NCBI GenBank assembly: GCA_034189505.1
Contig: JAXHUR010000116.1
Location: 1-6,206 of the forward strand
DNA from: Geoalkalibacter_A sp034189505
GTDB lineage: Bacteria > Desulfobacterota > Desulfuromonadia > Desulfuromonadales > Geoalkalibacteraceae
DNA length: 6,206 bases
Direction of reading: 5' to 3'
A program made the position numbers and the translations under genes. The notes below the pieces were generated by a model. It saw only the letters and a program-made list of their open reading frames with translations, had not been told where the DNA came from and did no database searches. Below, piece after piece: positions 1-6,133 of this stretch (positions within the stretch are counted from its first letter, which is position 1; every line of letters begins with the position of its first letter).

Positions 1-135
1 GACCGTGTCAGGGGTGAGTTCCGGCTCGCCGTCGCGGACCGGAATGTTGGTGATGCGGCCGAAGTTGATGTCCTGCATCAACTCGATGAGTCGCCGCTTC
101 GGTGGGGTGAGGTGTGCTTTGTTGACTTGTGCCAC
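1..135 (-). CDS. Small conserved hypothetical protein, recombinase-associated type (5' part only)
   Basis: The reading frame starts with GTG at 135 and stays open for all 45 codons to the window edge, so the C-terminus is missing. A good Shine-Dalgarno AAGGAG (147-142 region, minus strand) lies 6 nt before the GTG, which settles the start. The protein begins MAQVNKAHLTPPKRRLIELM and continues through Asn-Phe-Gly-Arg-Ile to a Val-Arg-Asp-Gly-Glu-Pro stretch. From memory this LVELMQ...FGRI...VR-GEP pattern belongs to short proteins of about 70 aa found beside large serine recombinases and DUF2924 genes. Its biochemical function is unknown. It lies just past the terminator of the QueC-like operon and is read in the same direction, so it probably has its own promoter; I see no clear -35/-10 pair between 135 and 195. 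The frame is well supported; the family link is recognition without an alignment. Confidence 0.68.
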   Translation of the reverse strand, partial: MAQVNKAHLTPPKRRLIELMQDINFGRITNIPVRDGEPELTPDTV

Positions 136-194
136 TGCCAGTCTCCTTGTTCGGAAGTTCTGGCACGCCCGGTGGCCAACCCTGTGCTGACCAA

Positions 195-244
195 TAAAAA
201 ACGCCGGATCGCGCCTTCATTGGGGAAGGCGCTACATCCGGCGT
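195..244 (-). terminator. Rho-independent terminator of the QueC-like operon
   Basis: Read on the minus strand, a long hairpin is followed by a T tract (TTTTTTATT). The outer arms are 201-209 and 236-244 (ACGCCGGAT with ATCCGGCGT, 9 bp). The inner arms are 211-218 and 225-232 (GCGCCTTC with GAAGGCGC, 8 bp). One unpaired base on one side (210) and three on the other (233-235) separate them, and the loop is 6 nt (219-224). The T run lies only on the 195-200 side, so the element works for minus-strand transcription. It would end the operon whose last stop codon is at 309-311. It also separates that operon from the small gene starting at 135. Confidence 0.85.
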
Positions 245-268
245 CGCAATGGCTACATTTGGCGTAGC
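231..268. repeat. Imperfect 17-bp direct repeat next to the terminator
   Basis: Read on the minus strand, GCTACGCCAAATGTAGC (268-252) and GCGACGCCGGATGTAGC (247-231) match at 14 of 17 positions, with starts 21 nt apart. The second copy forms one arm of the terminator hairpin. The first copy can fold alone (GCTAC with GTAGC, 252-256 with 264-268). It could be a partly duplicated hairpin arm or a pair of binding sites. The function is unknown and chance has not been excluded. Confidence 0.4.
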
Positions 269-308
269 GGAAATTTTTTTTAGTTTTTTCTTCCTGGGTG
301 GTCCCGGG

Positions 309-2411
309 TCATTCGTTGACTATCGGGCGGACCTCCCAAACGATCTCCTCTTCGGTCCGGTAGACCGGTTCGTTGCCGCACTTGATGGACTCCTTCAAGT
401 GGGCGGCCAGCGGCTTGTCGTACTTTTCCAAGTACGTGATGGCCCTGTTCACGGCACTCCGGAAGGCGTCGCGGATGTTCTTCCGCTTGTCGTTGGATTT
501 CCGGAGTTTGCCCCCCAGACCAACCGCCTCATTGATTGCGGCGGTGATCTTTGTCATTTCGTCTTCAAGTCGCTGAATCTCGGCATCGTTGTTTTCTGCC
601 CGGGCTTCTTCAATCTCTCGGAGAAGCTCGTGAGCCGTCTCCCGGTATTGCTCGACGGCCTTGCGGTCTGCAACGAAGCCGGTATCACCCAACGGAACCC
701 CCTGGGTGACCTGAAAACCTTCGTCGGTGTCATTGGAGTTCAGGACCGCGTTGCAGCTATCGATGGCAAACCCGCAGACGATCTCGTAGACCGAGGTTTC
801 CTTGTTGGGCCTTGCCAGGAGGAAGTTGATGTACTCGGCTCCTTTGTCGACACCCGTCACGAGCACCTCGGCGTTACCGTTAAAGCGTGCGGCCCAGACA
901 CCCCCGCGCTTTCTGAAGTAGTTGTCCGGTTGCTTCAGATCGACCGGAATGGCTGGGACTGAGATCACCGATCCCGATTCATAGACCGTCCGAAGCAAGC
1001 AGTCTCCCGGCAATGTGCGCTGGCGGATGGCCGTGATGTTGCGGGCGACCATGGTGTCCATCGCTTCGCAGACCTCCTTGGCGTGCCGCTTGTAAAGGTC
1101 ATAGACCTTCTGGGCCACGCTTCCGGGGTTCCCATTCAGGTAGCGGAAGACCCGACTTACCTCACTGAATCGAGCGATAAACTGGGTGATGTCATCCTGA
1201 TCACGGACCTGGTTGGCACGTTCCAGGTACGCGGCCGCCATGATTTTGTCCTCGTCCTTGCTTCGGCTTTGGGTGAAGATGTCGGCCTTGTACGCATCGA
1301 CAGGGTCATACTGATCGGCCTTGGCAGCGATCACGGCAAAGCGCCGGTCGATGCACTGCGAGCAGGTGCCGCAGTGGGTATGGTGATTGGTCATCTCCCA
1401 GGTGTGCGTGCAGGTGGTCGATGCCGCGATCATCTCCTGGCATCCGGCTTTGGTGATGACCCCGACGACGTCAGCCTTGGTTTTCCAGATGTAGGGATTT
1501 TCAATGGTGAATGGTTCGCCAGCCACCAGACTGATGATTTCCTGGAAGCCTCGGATTACCCTGGGATGGGTGGTACGCGTTGCTCGGCCGCCGACTACCT
1601 GAGCGCAGACCGGCAGATTCAAACTGATGACCCCGTTTTCGTAAAAACGGACGCTTTTCAGATTGAGCATTTTTGCGATGGTCGCCCCGATAGACACATA
1701 GAGGAAGGATCGGCTGCGCTGGGTGTACTCGTAGTTCAGCCCCTTGTTCTTGTTGACCCGGACGCCGATGTGTAGCGGGGCGTTTTCCCCAGCCTTGTCG
1801 GCAATCATCTTTTCCAGTCGCCGGTGGCGCGTGTTGAGCTTCGGTGTCGACTTGTGGGTAACAAGGACGACCTTGTGTTTTTCATTCAGAACTTCATCGA
1901 TGGCTCCCGCCAGCGAGTCCAGCCCACCTGAAAACATCACTACCTGTTCCGGATAGCCGAAGAGCCGTCCGTCATCATCAAATTTCAGATATCCCTGGAA
2001 TGCCTGAGCCTCTTTCAGTTTGACGAACTCGAAGTGATAGTTGTCGTCAGACAAGAAACCAAGCGTGGAGCGCAGCGCCTGGTGGATATCGTCTCCGTTC
2101 CAAAAATCTGGCTTCCGCACCGGGATGATGAAGTGCAGATCCCTGCGCCAGCCATGGCCAAAAGAATCGACGTCGTCGGCCCCTCGTGGGATGGCCTGAT
2201 CGGCACTGTAAACGTAGGTGGCGATTTCGAGCAGGTCCTGGAAAGAATCAGGCACGTCCTTGCTCATCTTTTTGTGGATGTCTTCAATGCGTAGGGTGAT
2301 CTTGTCCGGCCCATCCTTGCCCCAAAGGCGCAGGCGCAGATCACGGTCAGGATTTTCTTCAATCCCATCGGTCGGTGCGTTCCCACAGATGATATATCGT
2401 TTATCTTGCAT
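309..2411 (-). CDS. QueC-like ATP-dependent deazaguanine ligase (QatC/Cap9-like) with extra C-terminal domain
   Basis: This 700-aa protein is about three times the length of housekeeping QueC (roughly 230 aa). Residues 1-150 form an N-terminal extension (for example LLEIATYVYSADQ at 60-72 and FGHGWRRDLHFIIPVR at 84-99), a style I associate with defence-type QueC-like proteins. Residues 155-365 are the QueC-like core: the PP-loop ATP site SGGLDS (161-166), ENGVISLNLP (258-267), and a four-cysteine zinc site (C334, C347, C350, C353, in HCGTCSQC). Canonical QueC converts CDG to preQ0 with ATP and ammonia. Residues 366-495 are mostly helical. Residues 497-700 contain GVWAARFNG and YINFLLARP, then a charged coiled coil (about 583-630) and INEAVGLGG (626-634). 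I recognise this module from the C-termini of bacterial ATPase-type regulators. Start: ATG with AAGGAG 9 nt upstream, overlapping the previous gene by 11 nt, so the two are probably translationally coupled. The core call is secure. The true product (preQ0 or a protein conjugate) and the defence role are inferred. Confidence 0.88.
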   Translation of the reverse strand: MQDKRYIICGNAPTDGIEENPDRDLRLRLWGKDGPDKITLRIEDIHKKMSKDVPDSFQDLLEIATYVYSADQAIPRGADDVDSFGHGWRRDLHFIIPVRKPDFWNGDDIHQALRSTLGFLSDDNYHFEFVKLKEAQAFQGYLKFDDDGRLFGYPEQVVMFSGGLDSLAGAIDEVLNEKHKVVLVTHKSTPKLNTRHRRLEKMIADKAGENAPLHIGVRVNKNKGLNYEYTQRSRSFLYVSIGATIAKMLNLKSVRFYENGVISLNLPVCAQVVGGRATRTTHPRVIRGFQEIISLVAGEPFTIENPYIWKTKADVVGVITKAGCQEMIAASTTCTHTWEMTNHHTHCGTCSQCIDRRFAVIAAKADQYDPVDAYKADIFTQSRSKDEDKIMAAAYLERANQVRDQDDITQFIARFSEVSRVFRYLNGNPGSVAQKVYDLYKRHAKEVCEAMDTMVARNITAIRQRTLPGDCLLRTVYESGSVISVPAIPVDLKQPDNYFRKRGGVWAARFNGNAEVLVTGVDKGAEYINFLLARPNKETSVYEIVCGFAIDSCNAVLNSNDTDEGFQVTQGVPLGDTGFVADRKAVEQYRETAHELLREIEEARAENNDAEIQRLEDEMTKITAAINEAVGLGGKLRKSNDKRKNIRDAFRSAVNRAITYLEKYDKPLAAHLKESIKCGNEPVYRTEEEIVWEVRPIVNE

Positions 2412-3189
2412 CGGCTCGCGCTCCTTCTTTTAGCTCGTCCTTCATCTTTTTCAGCGCGTAAGAGGCGAAGCCATTGGAAGACTCCCTGGAGATGTCACCA
2501 CCTTCTTCGTACCTGTGCTTCGAAAACCAATCTGCTGAAAACTGCTCGACGATCAGGGACGCCTCTTTACAGTGCGTGTTCAGAGCCTTCTCGAATTGTC
2601 CCATTTCATTCATGGTGGCAAAGCGCTGGCCCTCGCCCAGATGGGTAGCCAGCGTTTTTGAGAGGAAGTAGTTCATGCTCTCGTTGGTCAGCTTGGCGAA
2701 GAAAGTCCGCGACAGCTCTCCGAACTCCCGCTTTTTCCCGAGCGCTGCCAGTGCGGCCCGAACATCATCTGGCCCGGGGGCGAAGAGAGACGGCAGTTTG
2801 GGTGAGATGTGCTCTACCAGGGCTCCGACCAATGCACGCTGAGACATTTCACCGAGGTCGGATCGGCCACCGTTGGACTCCAATTTGTTATCCAGGGCCT
2901 CGGAGACTGCGGCTGCAAGATCGGGAAGGGATGTATCCTGCGGCAGGTTGACGCCGAGGGATTGGAGATGCTCGCCGAGGTTCTCCTTTTTTGCGGCAAT
3001 GGCGAGTTGCGTCATCAACCAGACCGCCTCGGTGAACCCCTTATCGTTGAGCACGAAGGTGAATGCTTTATCGGCTGCCCGGATTGTTGCGTTTGCGATT
3101 TGGGACACGTCGGCACCGGCCGTGATCAGACCGACCACCTCTTTCCATGCCCTCGACCTCGGAAGGCTTCCAAGTCTGACGTGCCCCAT
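2401..3189 (-). CDS. Protein of unknown function starting Met-Gly; candidate substrate of the QueC-like enzyme
   Basis: This 262-aa protein matches no family I can name with confidence. AAGGAG (3201-3196) sits 6 nt before the ATG, so the N-terminus MGHVRLGSLPRSRAWKEVV is well fixed. Met followed by Gly is a standard context for Met removal, which would expose glycine. It appears soluble, with no signal peptide or membrane segment. The N-terminal half (15-100) is helical and alanine-rich. A linker around 104-140 contains glycine and proline. The C-terminal half (141-255) is helical, with FGELSRTFFAKLTNESMNYF (156-175) and a basic/acidic tail (KKMKDELKEGARADAR). It overlaps the QueC-like gene by 11 nt and follows the regulator by 33 nt. 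In type IV CBASS, and probably in Qat systems, the QueC-like enzyme acts on a partner with an N-terminal glycine. By analogy this protein is the likely acceptor, but no sequence homology to QatB or a CD-NTase is claimed. Confidence 0.85.
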   Translation of the reverse strand: MGHVRLGSLPRSRAWKEVVGLITAGADVSQIANATIRAADKAFTFVLNDKGFTEAVWLMTQLAIAAKKENLGEHLQSLGVNLPQDTSLPDLAAAVSEALDNKLESNGGRSDLGEMSQRALVGALVEHISPKLPSLFAPGPDDVRAALAALGKKREFGELSRTFFAKLTNESMNYFLSKTLATHLGEGQRFATMNEMGQFEKALNTHCKEASLIVEQFSADWFSKHRYEEGGDISRESSNGFASYALKKMKDELKEGARADAR

Positions 3190-3222
3190 GTCGATCTCCT
3201 TATTTTTCGCGACCCAGCATCG

Positions 3223-3456
3223 TTATTCGGGCCTCCTGATGACGACGATGCTTCGGGCCTTACGAGCTTCTTTCTTCAGATAGCCTTTCCGTACCAGTTG
3301 AGCGATCTGCTCGTGGGCGCTCGCGTGGCTGATACCAAGGACTTCCGACAATTCTTTCACCGTTGGCGGCAACCCCTTTTCATCGATGATTTGGCAAATG
3401 ACCCTCAGCGTGTTTGCTTGTGGGTCGGTTATTTCCGATACCTTTTTCTTTCCCAT
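3223..3456 (-). CDS. Stand-alone winged-helix regulator resembling the LexA DNA-binding domain
   Basis: This 77-aa protein consists almost entirely of one winged helix-turn-helix of the LexA N-terminal type. Residues 11-30 match the first helix and the G-x-PPT turn (EKGLPPTVKELSEVLGIS, 26-43). Residues 36-54 form the helix-turn-helix (ELSEVLGISHASAHEQIAQ). Residues 55-74 form the wing (LVRKGYLKKEARKARSIVVI). The LexA autoprotease domain with its Ser/Lys dyad is absent, so it cannot work as a classic self-cleaving SOS repressor. GGAG lies 8 nt before the ATG. As first gene of the operon, directly behind a promoter with a perfect inverted repeat, it most likely represses its own operon as a dimer. 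The release signal is unknown. It also begins Met-Gly, although the following lysines are unlike the partner's N-terminus. Confidence 0.88.
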   Translation of the reverse strand: MGKKKVSEITDPQANTLRVICQIIDEKGLPPTVKELSEVLGISHASAHEQIAQLVRKGYLKKEARKARSIVVIRRPE

Positions 3457-3512
3457 GGCGATTGCTCCGTGTCGTAGCCACTGAGCGGATTAAGCCCAAT
3501 TTATGACCACAA

Positions 3513-3541
3513 AATATACGACCTGATGAACATCAGGTCAA
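3513..3541 (-). promoter_or_regulatory. Sigma-70-type promoter of the regulator/QueC-like operon
   Basis: On the minus strand, TTGACC (3541-3536) and TATATT (3518-3513) are separated by exactly 17 nt, close to the sigma-70 consensus TTGACA-N17-TATAAT. An AT-rich run containing seven T (3550-3544) lies just upstream of the -35 and may act as an UP element. Transcription would start near 3506, leaving a leader of about 50 nt before the regulator's ATG at 3456. Promoter activity itself is inferred from the match. Confidence 0.72.
3520..3539. promoter_or_regulatory. Perfect 9+9 bp inverted repeat, probable operator for the winged-helix regulator
   Basis: GACCTGATG and CATCAGGTC are perfect reverse complements separated by two bases (3529-3530). 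The dyad covers the 3' part of the -35 box and nearly the whole spacer, ending one base short of the -10 box. A bound dimer would block RNA polymerase, the classic layout for autorepression. It does not match the E. coli LexA box (CTGT-N8-ACAG) or the Gram-positive box (GAAC-N4-GTTC). With a 2-nt loop and no adjoining T tract on its 3' side in either direction, it is a poor terminator. Confidence 0.72.
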
Positions 3542-3752
3542 TCAAAAAAACAGGACTTCTCGTCTGATTCCGTCATCTTGCACGTCCCTCCGGTAGGTAA
3601 CGAACGCAAGTCCGGTTCAAGCCGGATGTAACCAGATAACCGACCAGAGGCGGAGCTGAGGCGGTTGTGGGTGCCATAGAACGCGCATCCCGACCGCCAC
3701 CGTTTTCTGGCATCCACACCATCCAGTCCCCCGGTCCCACCGGAGGTGTTCG
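3542..3752. other. Divergent intergenic region with no convincing gene
   Basis: About 210 nt separate the minus-strand operon promoter from the plus-strand recombinase operon. The frames that stay open here lack plausible protein sequence. A small hairpin with a 5-bp stem occurs at 3611-3626 (TCCGG with CCGGA). I found no well-spaced -35/-10 pair for the plus-strand operon, although its promoter should lie here. Serine recombinase attachment sites can lie next to the recombinase gene, but no core site can be identified from one window. Confidence 0.5.
3731..3746 (+). promoter_or_regulatory. Small hairpin overlapping the ribosome-binding site of the 80-aa gene
   Basis: CCGGT (3731-3735) pairs with ACCGG (3739-3743) around a CCC loop. 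The ACCGG arm runs into the Shine-Dalgarno GGAGG (3742-3746) of the gene starting at 3753. The fold could partly hide the ribosome-binding site at the head of the recombinase operon. It is short and could be fortuitous. Confidence 0.25.
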
Positions 3753-3995
3753 ATGTTGGATGTCCAGGAAATGAATGATGGGCCGGGGATGGATGACCTT
3801 GGCGAAAACGGCAAACCCGGCCGCTTGTCGGGTGAGGCGAGGCTCCAGTCAGCCGCTTCCATTCTGGCCACGGCGATCCTGCGCCGAAAGGCAAAAAACG
3901 CATGTGTGGGCAATGAGTTAGATGCTTTCGAAGATTCTTCCCCTGTGCTCGGAGAAGGACTTGATTCATTGCCGGAACAGAGCATTCATTCATGA
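3753..3995 (+). CDS. Small hypothetical protein heading the recombinase operon
   Basis: This 80-aa product begins at an ATG preceded by GGAGG (3742-3746) with 6-nt spacing. The centre (residues 30-48, RLQSAASILATAILRRKAK) is an amphipathic, alanine-rich helix ending in basic residues. The tail, with a leucine-aspartate stretch, looks disordered. I recall short proteins of this shape (an ILA..ILR.RA helix and a loose acidic tail) directly upstream of DUF2924 and serine recombinase genes in several proteobacterial groups, with no known function. The gene ends 34 nt before the DUF2924 start, in the same direction, so an operon is likely. Two minus-strand frames also run through this interval but have no comparable ribosome-binding site or family resemblance. 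The position and ribosome-binding site argue that the gene is real; the family link rests on memory. Confidence 0.55.
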   Translation: MLDVQEMNDGPGMDDLGENGKPGRLSGEARLQSAASILATAILRRKAKNACVGNELDAFEDSSPVLGEGLDSLPEQSIHS

Positions 3996-4029
3996 CAACT
4001 CGTCCGGAAACCAAAATAAGGAGTTGAAA

Positions 4030-4554
4030 ATGAATGAGTTACAGAACGCCGCCACCGGCGGCAAGAATCAGGACCGAACCCGAAACTCGGTCCTTCGGCA
4101 GATGGCCCTGCTGCAATCCATGTCCCTGGAGCAGCTCCGGGAAAAATGGCTCGACCTCTACGGAGAAGAGCCGCCCCAGTACAAAAAGCAATTCCTCATC
4201 AAGCGGCTGGCTTATCGCATCCAGGAGCTTTTCTACGGCGGGCTGTCCGAGCAGGCCAAGGTCCATCTTCAGCAGGCCGCTAAGGAGGACCCGGTCGCCA
4301 CTGTCAATCGACGCATCCCAGAGGAGCGGAAATCGAACGAGGCGATCCTGCCCGGGACCAGACTAGTGCGGATCTGGAACGACCGGCGCTATGAGGTGAT
4401 CGTCCTTGCCGATGGCTACGAGTTCGAAGGTCGCACATTCCGGTCGCTCAGCGCGGTGGCCAGGGAGATCACCGGGACGCGCTGGAACGGCAAAGTCTTT
4501 TTCGGGCTGAAGAAGGTTTACGGCAGAAAAGCCGAGGGAGGTTCGGATGCTTGA
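4030..4554 (+). CDS. DUF2924 family protein
   Basis: This 174-aa protein starts at ATG 4030 with AAGGAG 6 nt upstream (4018-4023). The frame is open further upstream to an ATG at 3922, but that would overlap the preceding gene and lacks a comparable site. The N-terminal half shows the DUF2924 pattern: MSLEQLREKWLDLYGEEPP (31-49), then KRLAYRIQELFYGGLS (58-73). The C-terminal half has PGTRLVRIWNDRRYEV (108-123), DGYEFEGRTFRSLSAVAREI (128-147) and GTRWNGKVFFGL (149-160), the strongly conserved end of the family. DUF2924 genes typically sit immediately before large serine recombinases. The function is not established; an accessory or DNA-binding role in recombination is a guess. The stop overlaps the recombinase start by 8 nt, indicating coupled translation. 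Confidence 0.9.
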   Translation: MNELQNAATGGKNQDRTRNSVLRQMALLQSMSLEQLREKWLDLYGEEPPQYKKQFLIKRLAYRIQELFYGGLSEQAKVHLQQAAKEDPVATVNRRIPEERKSNEAILPGTRLVRIWNDRRYEVIVLADGYEFEGRTFRSLSAVAREITGTRWNGKVFFGLKKVYGRKAEGGSDA

Positions 4555-6133
4555 TAACAGCAATGTCGCGCCGGGCAAGAACAAGACCCTGCGCTGCGCC
4601 ATTTACACACGCAAGAGTCATGAGGAAGGACTCGAACAGGAGTTCAACTCGTTGGATGCGCAACGGGAATCGGCGGAACACTATATCGAAGCCCAGAGGA
4701 TGCGGGGCTGGACGGCTCTGCCGGATCGCTATGACGATGGTGGTTTCTCGGGCGGGAACATGGAGCGTCCGGGGCTACGCCGCCTGCTGGCGGATATCGA
4801 CGCCGGGAAGATCGATGTGATCGTCGTCTACAAGGTCGACCGCCTGTCCCGCTCGCTGCTGGACTTCATGAAGATGATCGACCTCTTCAACGAAAAGGGC
4901 GTCAGCTTCGTCTCGGTCACCCAGCACTTCAGTACCACCGATCCCACCGGCCGGATGTTTCTCGGCATCCTGATTACCTTCGCCCAGTACGAGCGGGAGG
5001 TCATCGCCGAACGTATCCGGGACAAGGTGGCGGCAGCCAAGCGCCGGGGAAAATACTGCGGCGGCGTGCCCATCCTCGGATACGACGTCGACCGGGGTAA
5101 CAAGAAGCTGCTGGTCAACCCGGATGAAGCCAGGACGGTGCAGTACATCTTCCGCCGCTTCATCCAGATCGGCTCGGCCAAGAAGCTGGGCCAGGAATTG
5201 AACGAACAGGGGTACCGCACCAAGGCCTGGACCACCAAGAAAGGCAAGGTGCGCGAGGGCTCCGAATGGAACACCGCCCACATCTACCGGCTGCTCAACA
5301 ACCGGATCTATATCGGCGAGATCGCCCACAAGGACCGCAGCTACCCCGGCGAGCACGAAGGGATCATCGACCGGGCGACCTGGGACAAGGTTCAGGCCAT
5401 CCTGGAGGACAACAAACCGGTCAAGGTATCCATGGCCAGAACCAAAATGGTCGCCCCGCTGAAGGGTGTCATCCGCTGCGGCCACTGCGGATGCGCGATG
5501 GGACCCACCTACGCCCGCAAGAACGGCCGCCACTACACCTATTACATCTGCCAGAAGGACAGCAAGCGGACCGTGAGCCGGTGCCCGCTCAAACGGATTC
5601 CCGCCGGGGACATCGAGCAGGCGGTGATCGAGCAGTTGAGCGCGGTGTTCCGCACACCGACGCTGGTAGCCAAGACCTACTTCGCGGCCCGGGACATCGA
5701 GCAGGCTGAGCGGGAGCGGTTGTTCAAGCAGAAAGCCCAACTCGAGATGGAGCTGTCGCAGGCGCGGGAGCAGGCACTCGAACTGATGAAACCCGGCAGC
5801 GATCAGCCGGGCAAGACCGAGATGCTGACGACGGTCAATCGCCAGGCGGTCGAGCTATCGAAACAACTGACCCATGTGAGCGAGCGATGCAGAGCCTACC
5901 AGGGGAACAGCATCACGGAACAGGATGTGTCGGAGGCCTTCCAGAATGTCGAGGGCTTCTGGGAAGACCTTTTCCCGGTGGAGCGGAATCGGCTCATCCG
6001 CCTCCTGGTAGACAAGGTCGAAATCCGCGAGACCGGAATCGACATGGAGCTGCGTACCAACGGGCTGACAACGCTCATCGCCGAACTGGCTGGTCTGGCA
6101 TGCGAAGTCACCGAACGGAGGGCAAGCCGATGA
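4547..6133 (+). CDS. Large serine recombinase (site-specific integrase/resolvase family)
   Basis: This 528-aa enzyme appears complete and intact. Residues 15-165 are the resolvase catalytic domain: AIYTRKS with the nucleophile Ser24, SLDAQRE (35-41), DDGGFSGG (63-70), the arginine-containing YKVDRLSRS (95-103), then ITFAQYEREVIAERIRDK leading into the long E helix. Residues 170-300 are the recombinase DNA-binding domain (GGVPILGYD at 172-180, NTAHIYRLLNNRIYIGE at 242-258). A zinc ribbon uses C311, C314, C335 and C346. A coiled-coil region follows at about 385-460. The enzyme would cut and rejoin DNA at attachment sites through a phosphoserine link, integrating or excising a mobile element. 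The start at 4547 has GGGAGG 5 nt upstream. Which element it mobilises, and whether the QueC-like operon lies within it, cannot be read from this window. Confidence 0.95.
   Translation: MLDNSNVAPGKNKTLRCAIYTRKSHEEGLEQEFNSLDAQRESAEHYIEAQRMRGWTALPDRYDDGGFSGGNMERPGLRRLLADIDAGKIDVIVVYKVDRLSRSLLDFMKMIDLFNEKGVSFVSVTQHFSTTDPTGRMFLGILITFAQYEREVIAERIRDKVAAAKRRGKYCGGVPILGYDVDRGNKKLLVNPDEARTVQYIFRRFIQIGSAKKLGQELNEQGYRTKAWTTKKGKVREGSEWNTAHIYRLLNNRIYIGEIAHKDRSYPGEHEGIIDRATWDKVQAILEDNKPVKVSMARTKMVAPLKGVIRCGHCGCAMGPTYARKNGRHYTYYICQKDSKRTVSRCPLKRIPAGDIEQAVIEQLSAVFRTPTLVAKTYFAARDIEQAERERLFKQKAQLEMELSQAREQALELMKPGSDQPGKTEMLTTVNRQAVELSKQLTHVSERCRAYQGNSITEQDVSEAFQNVEGFWEDLFPVERNRLIRLLVDKVEIRETGIDMELRTNGLTTLIAELAGLACEVTERRASR

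Noticed and set aside
249..962. A 237-codon plus-strand frame opposite the 3' end of the QueC-like gene.
   Set aside because: It lies almost wholly antisense to a recognisable conserved domain and runs through the operon terminator flank. It has no Shine-Dalgarno site or family resemblance.
3223..3456. The winged-helix regulator also starts Met-Gly and could be a second substrate for the QueC-like enzyme.
   Set aside because: Met-Gly starts are common, and the next residues (KKK) do not resemble the partner's N-terminus (HVRLG). I do not claim it without conservation data.
3520..3550. The inverted repeat plus nearby A/T run considered as an intrinsic terminator.
   Set aside because: On the plus strand the dyad is followed by A residues, not T. 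On the minus strand the T run precedes the dyad. The loop is only 2 nt. A promoter-operator reading fits better.
3538..3576. A 12-codon minus-strand frame (MTESDEKSCFFD) with GGAGG 10 nt upstream, possibly a leader peptide for the QueC-like operon.
   Set aside because: Its stop codon lies within the -35 box and dyad of the operon promoter, so it is upstream of the predicted transcript. Nothing else supports it.
3611..3626. TCCGG-TTCAAG-CCGGA, resembling the T arm of a tRNA and thus a possible tRNA-derived attachment site.
   Set aside because: The loop is 6 nt instead of 7, and no acceptor stem, anticodon arm or D arm can be fitted around it.
233..3630. A shared 10-mer GCCGGATGTA at 242-233 (minus) and 3621-3630 (plus), considered as a possible attachment-site pair bracketing the operon.
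   Set aside because: Many 10-base matches are expected by chance in a window of this size, and the flanking bases do not extend the similarity.
3538..4014. Long open minus-strand frames (158 and 122 codons) opposite the 80-aa gene.
   Set aside because: The proteins are rich in Ser, Pro, Arg and His in a shadow-like way, lack convincing ribosome-binding sites, and one runs across the operon promoter. The plus-strand frame has a strong site and a plausible operon position.
4775..5740. A 321-codon open frame antisense to the serine recombinase.
   Set aside because: The recombinase shows every catalytic and zinc motif in its own frame. The antisense product is a low-complexity Val/Asp/Gly-rich shadow typical of GC-rich genes.
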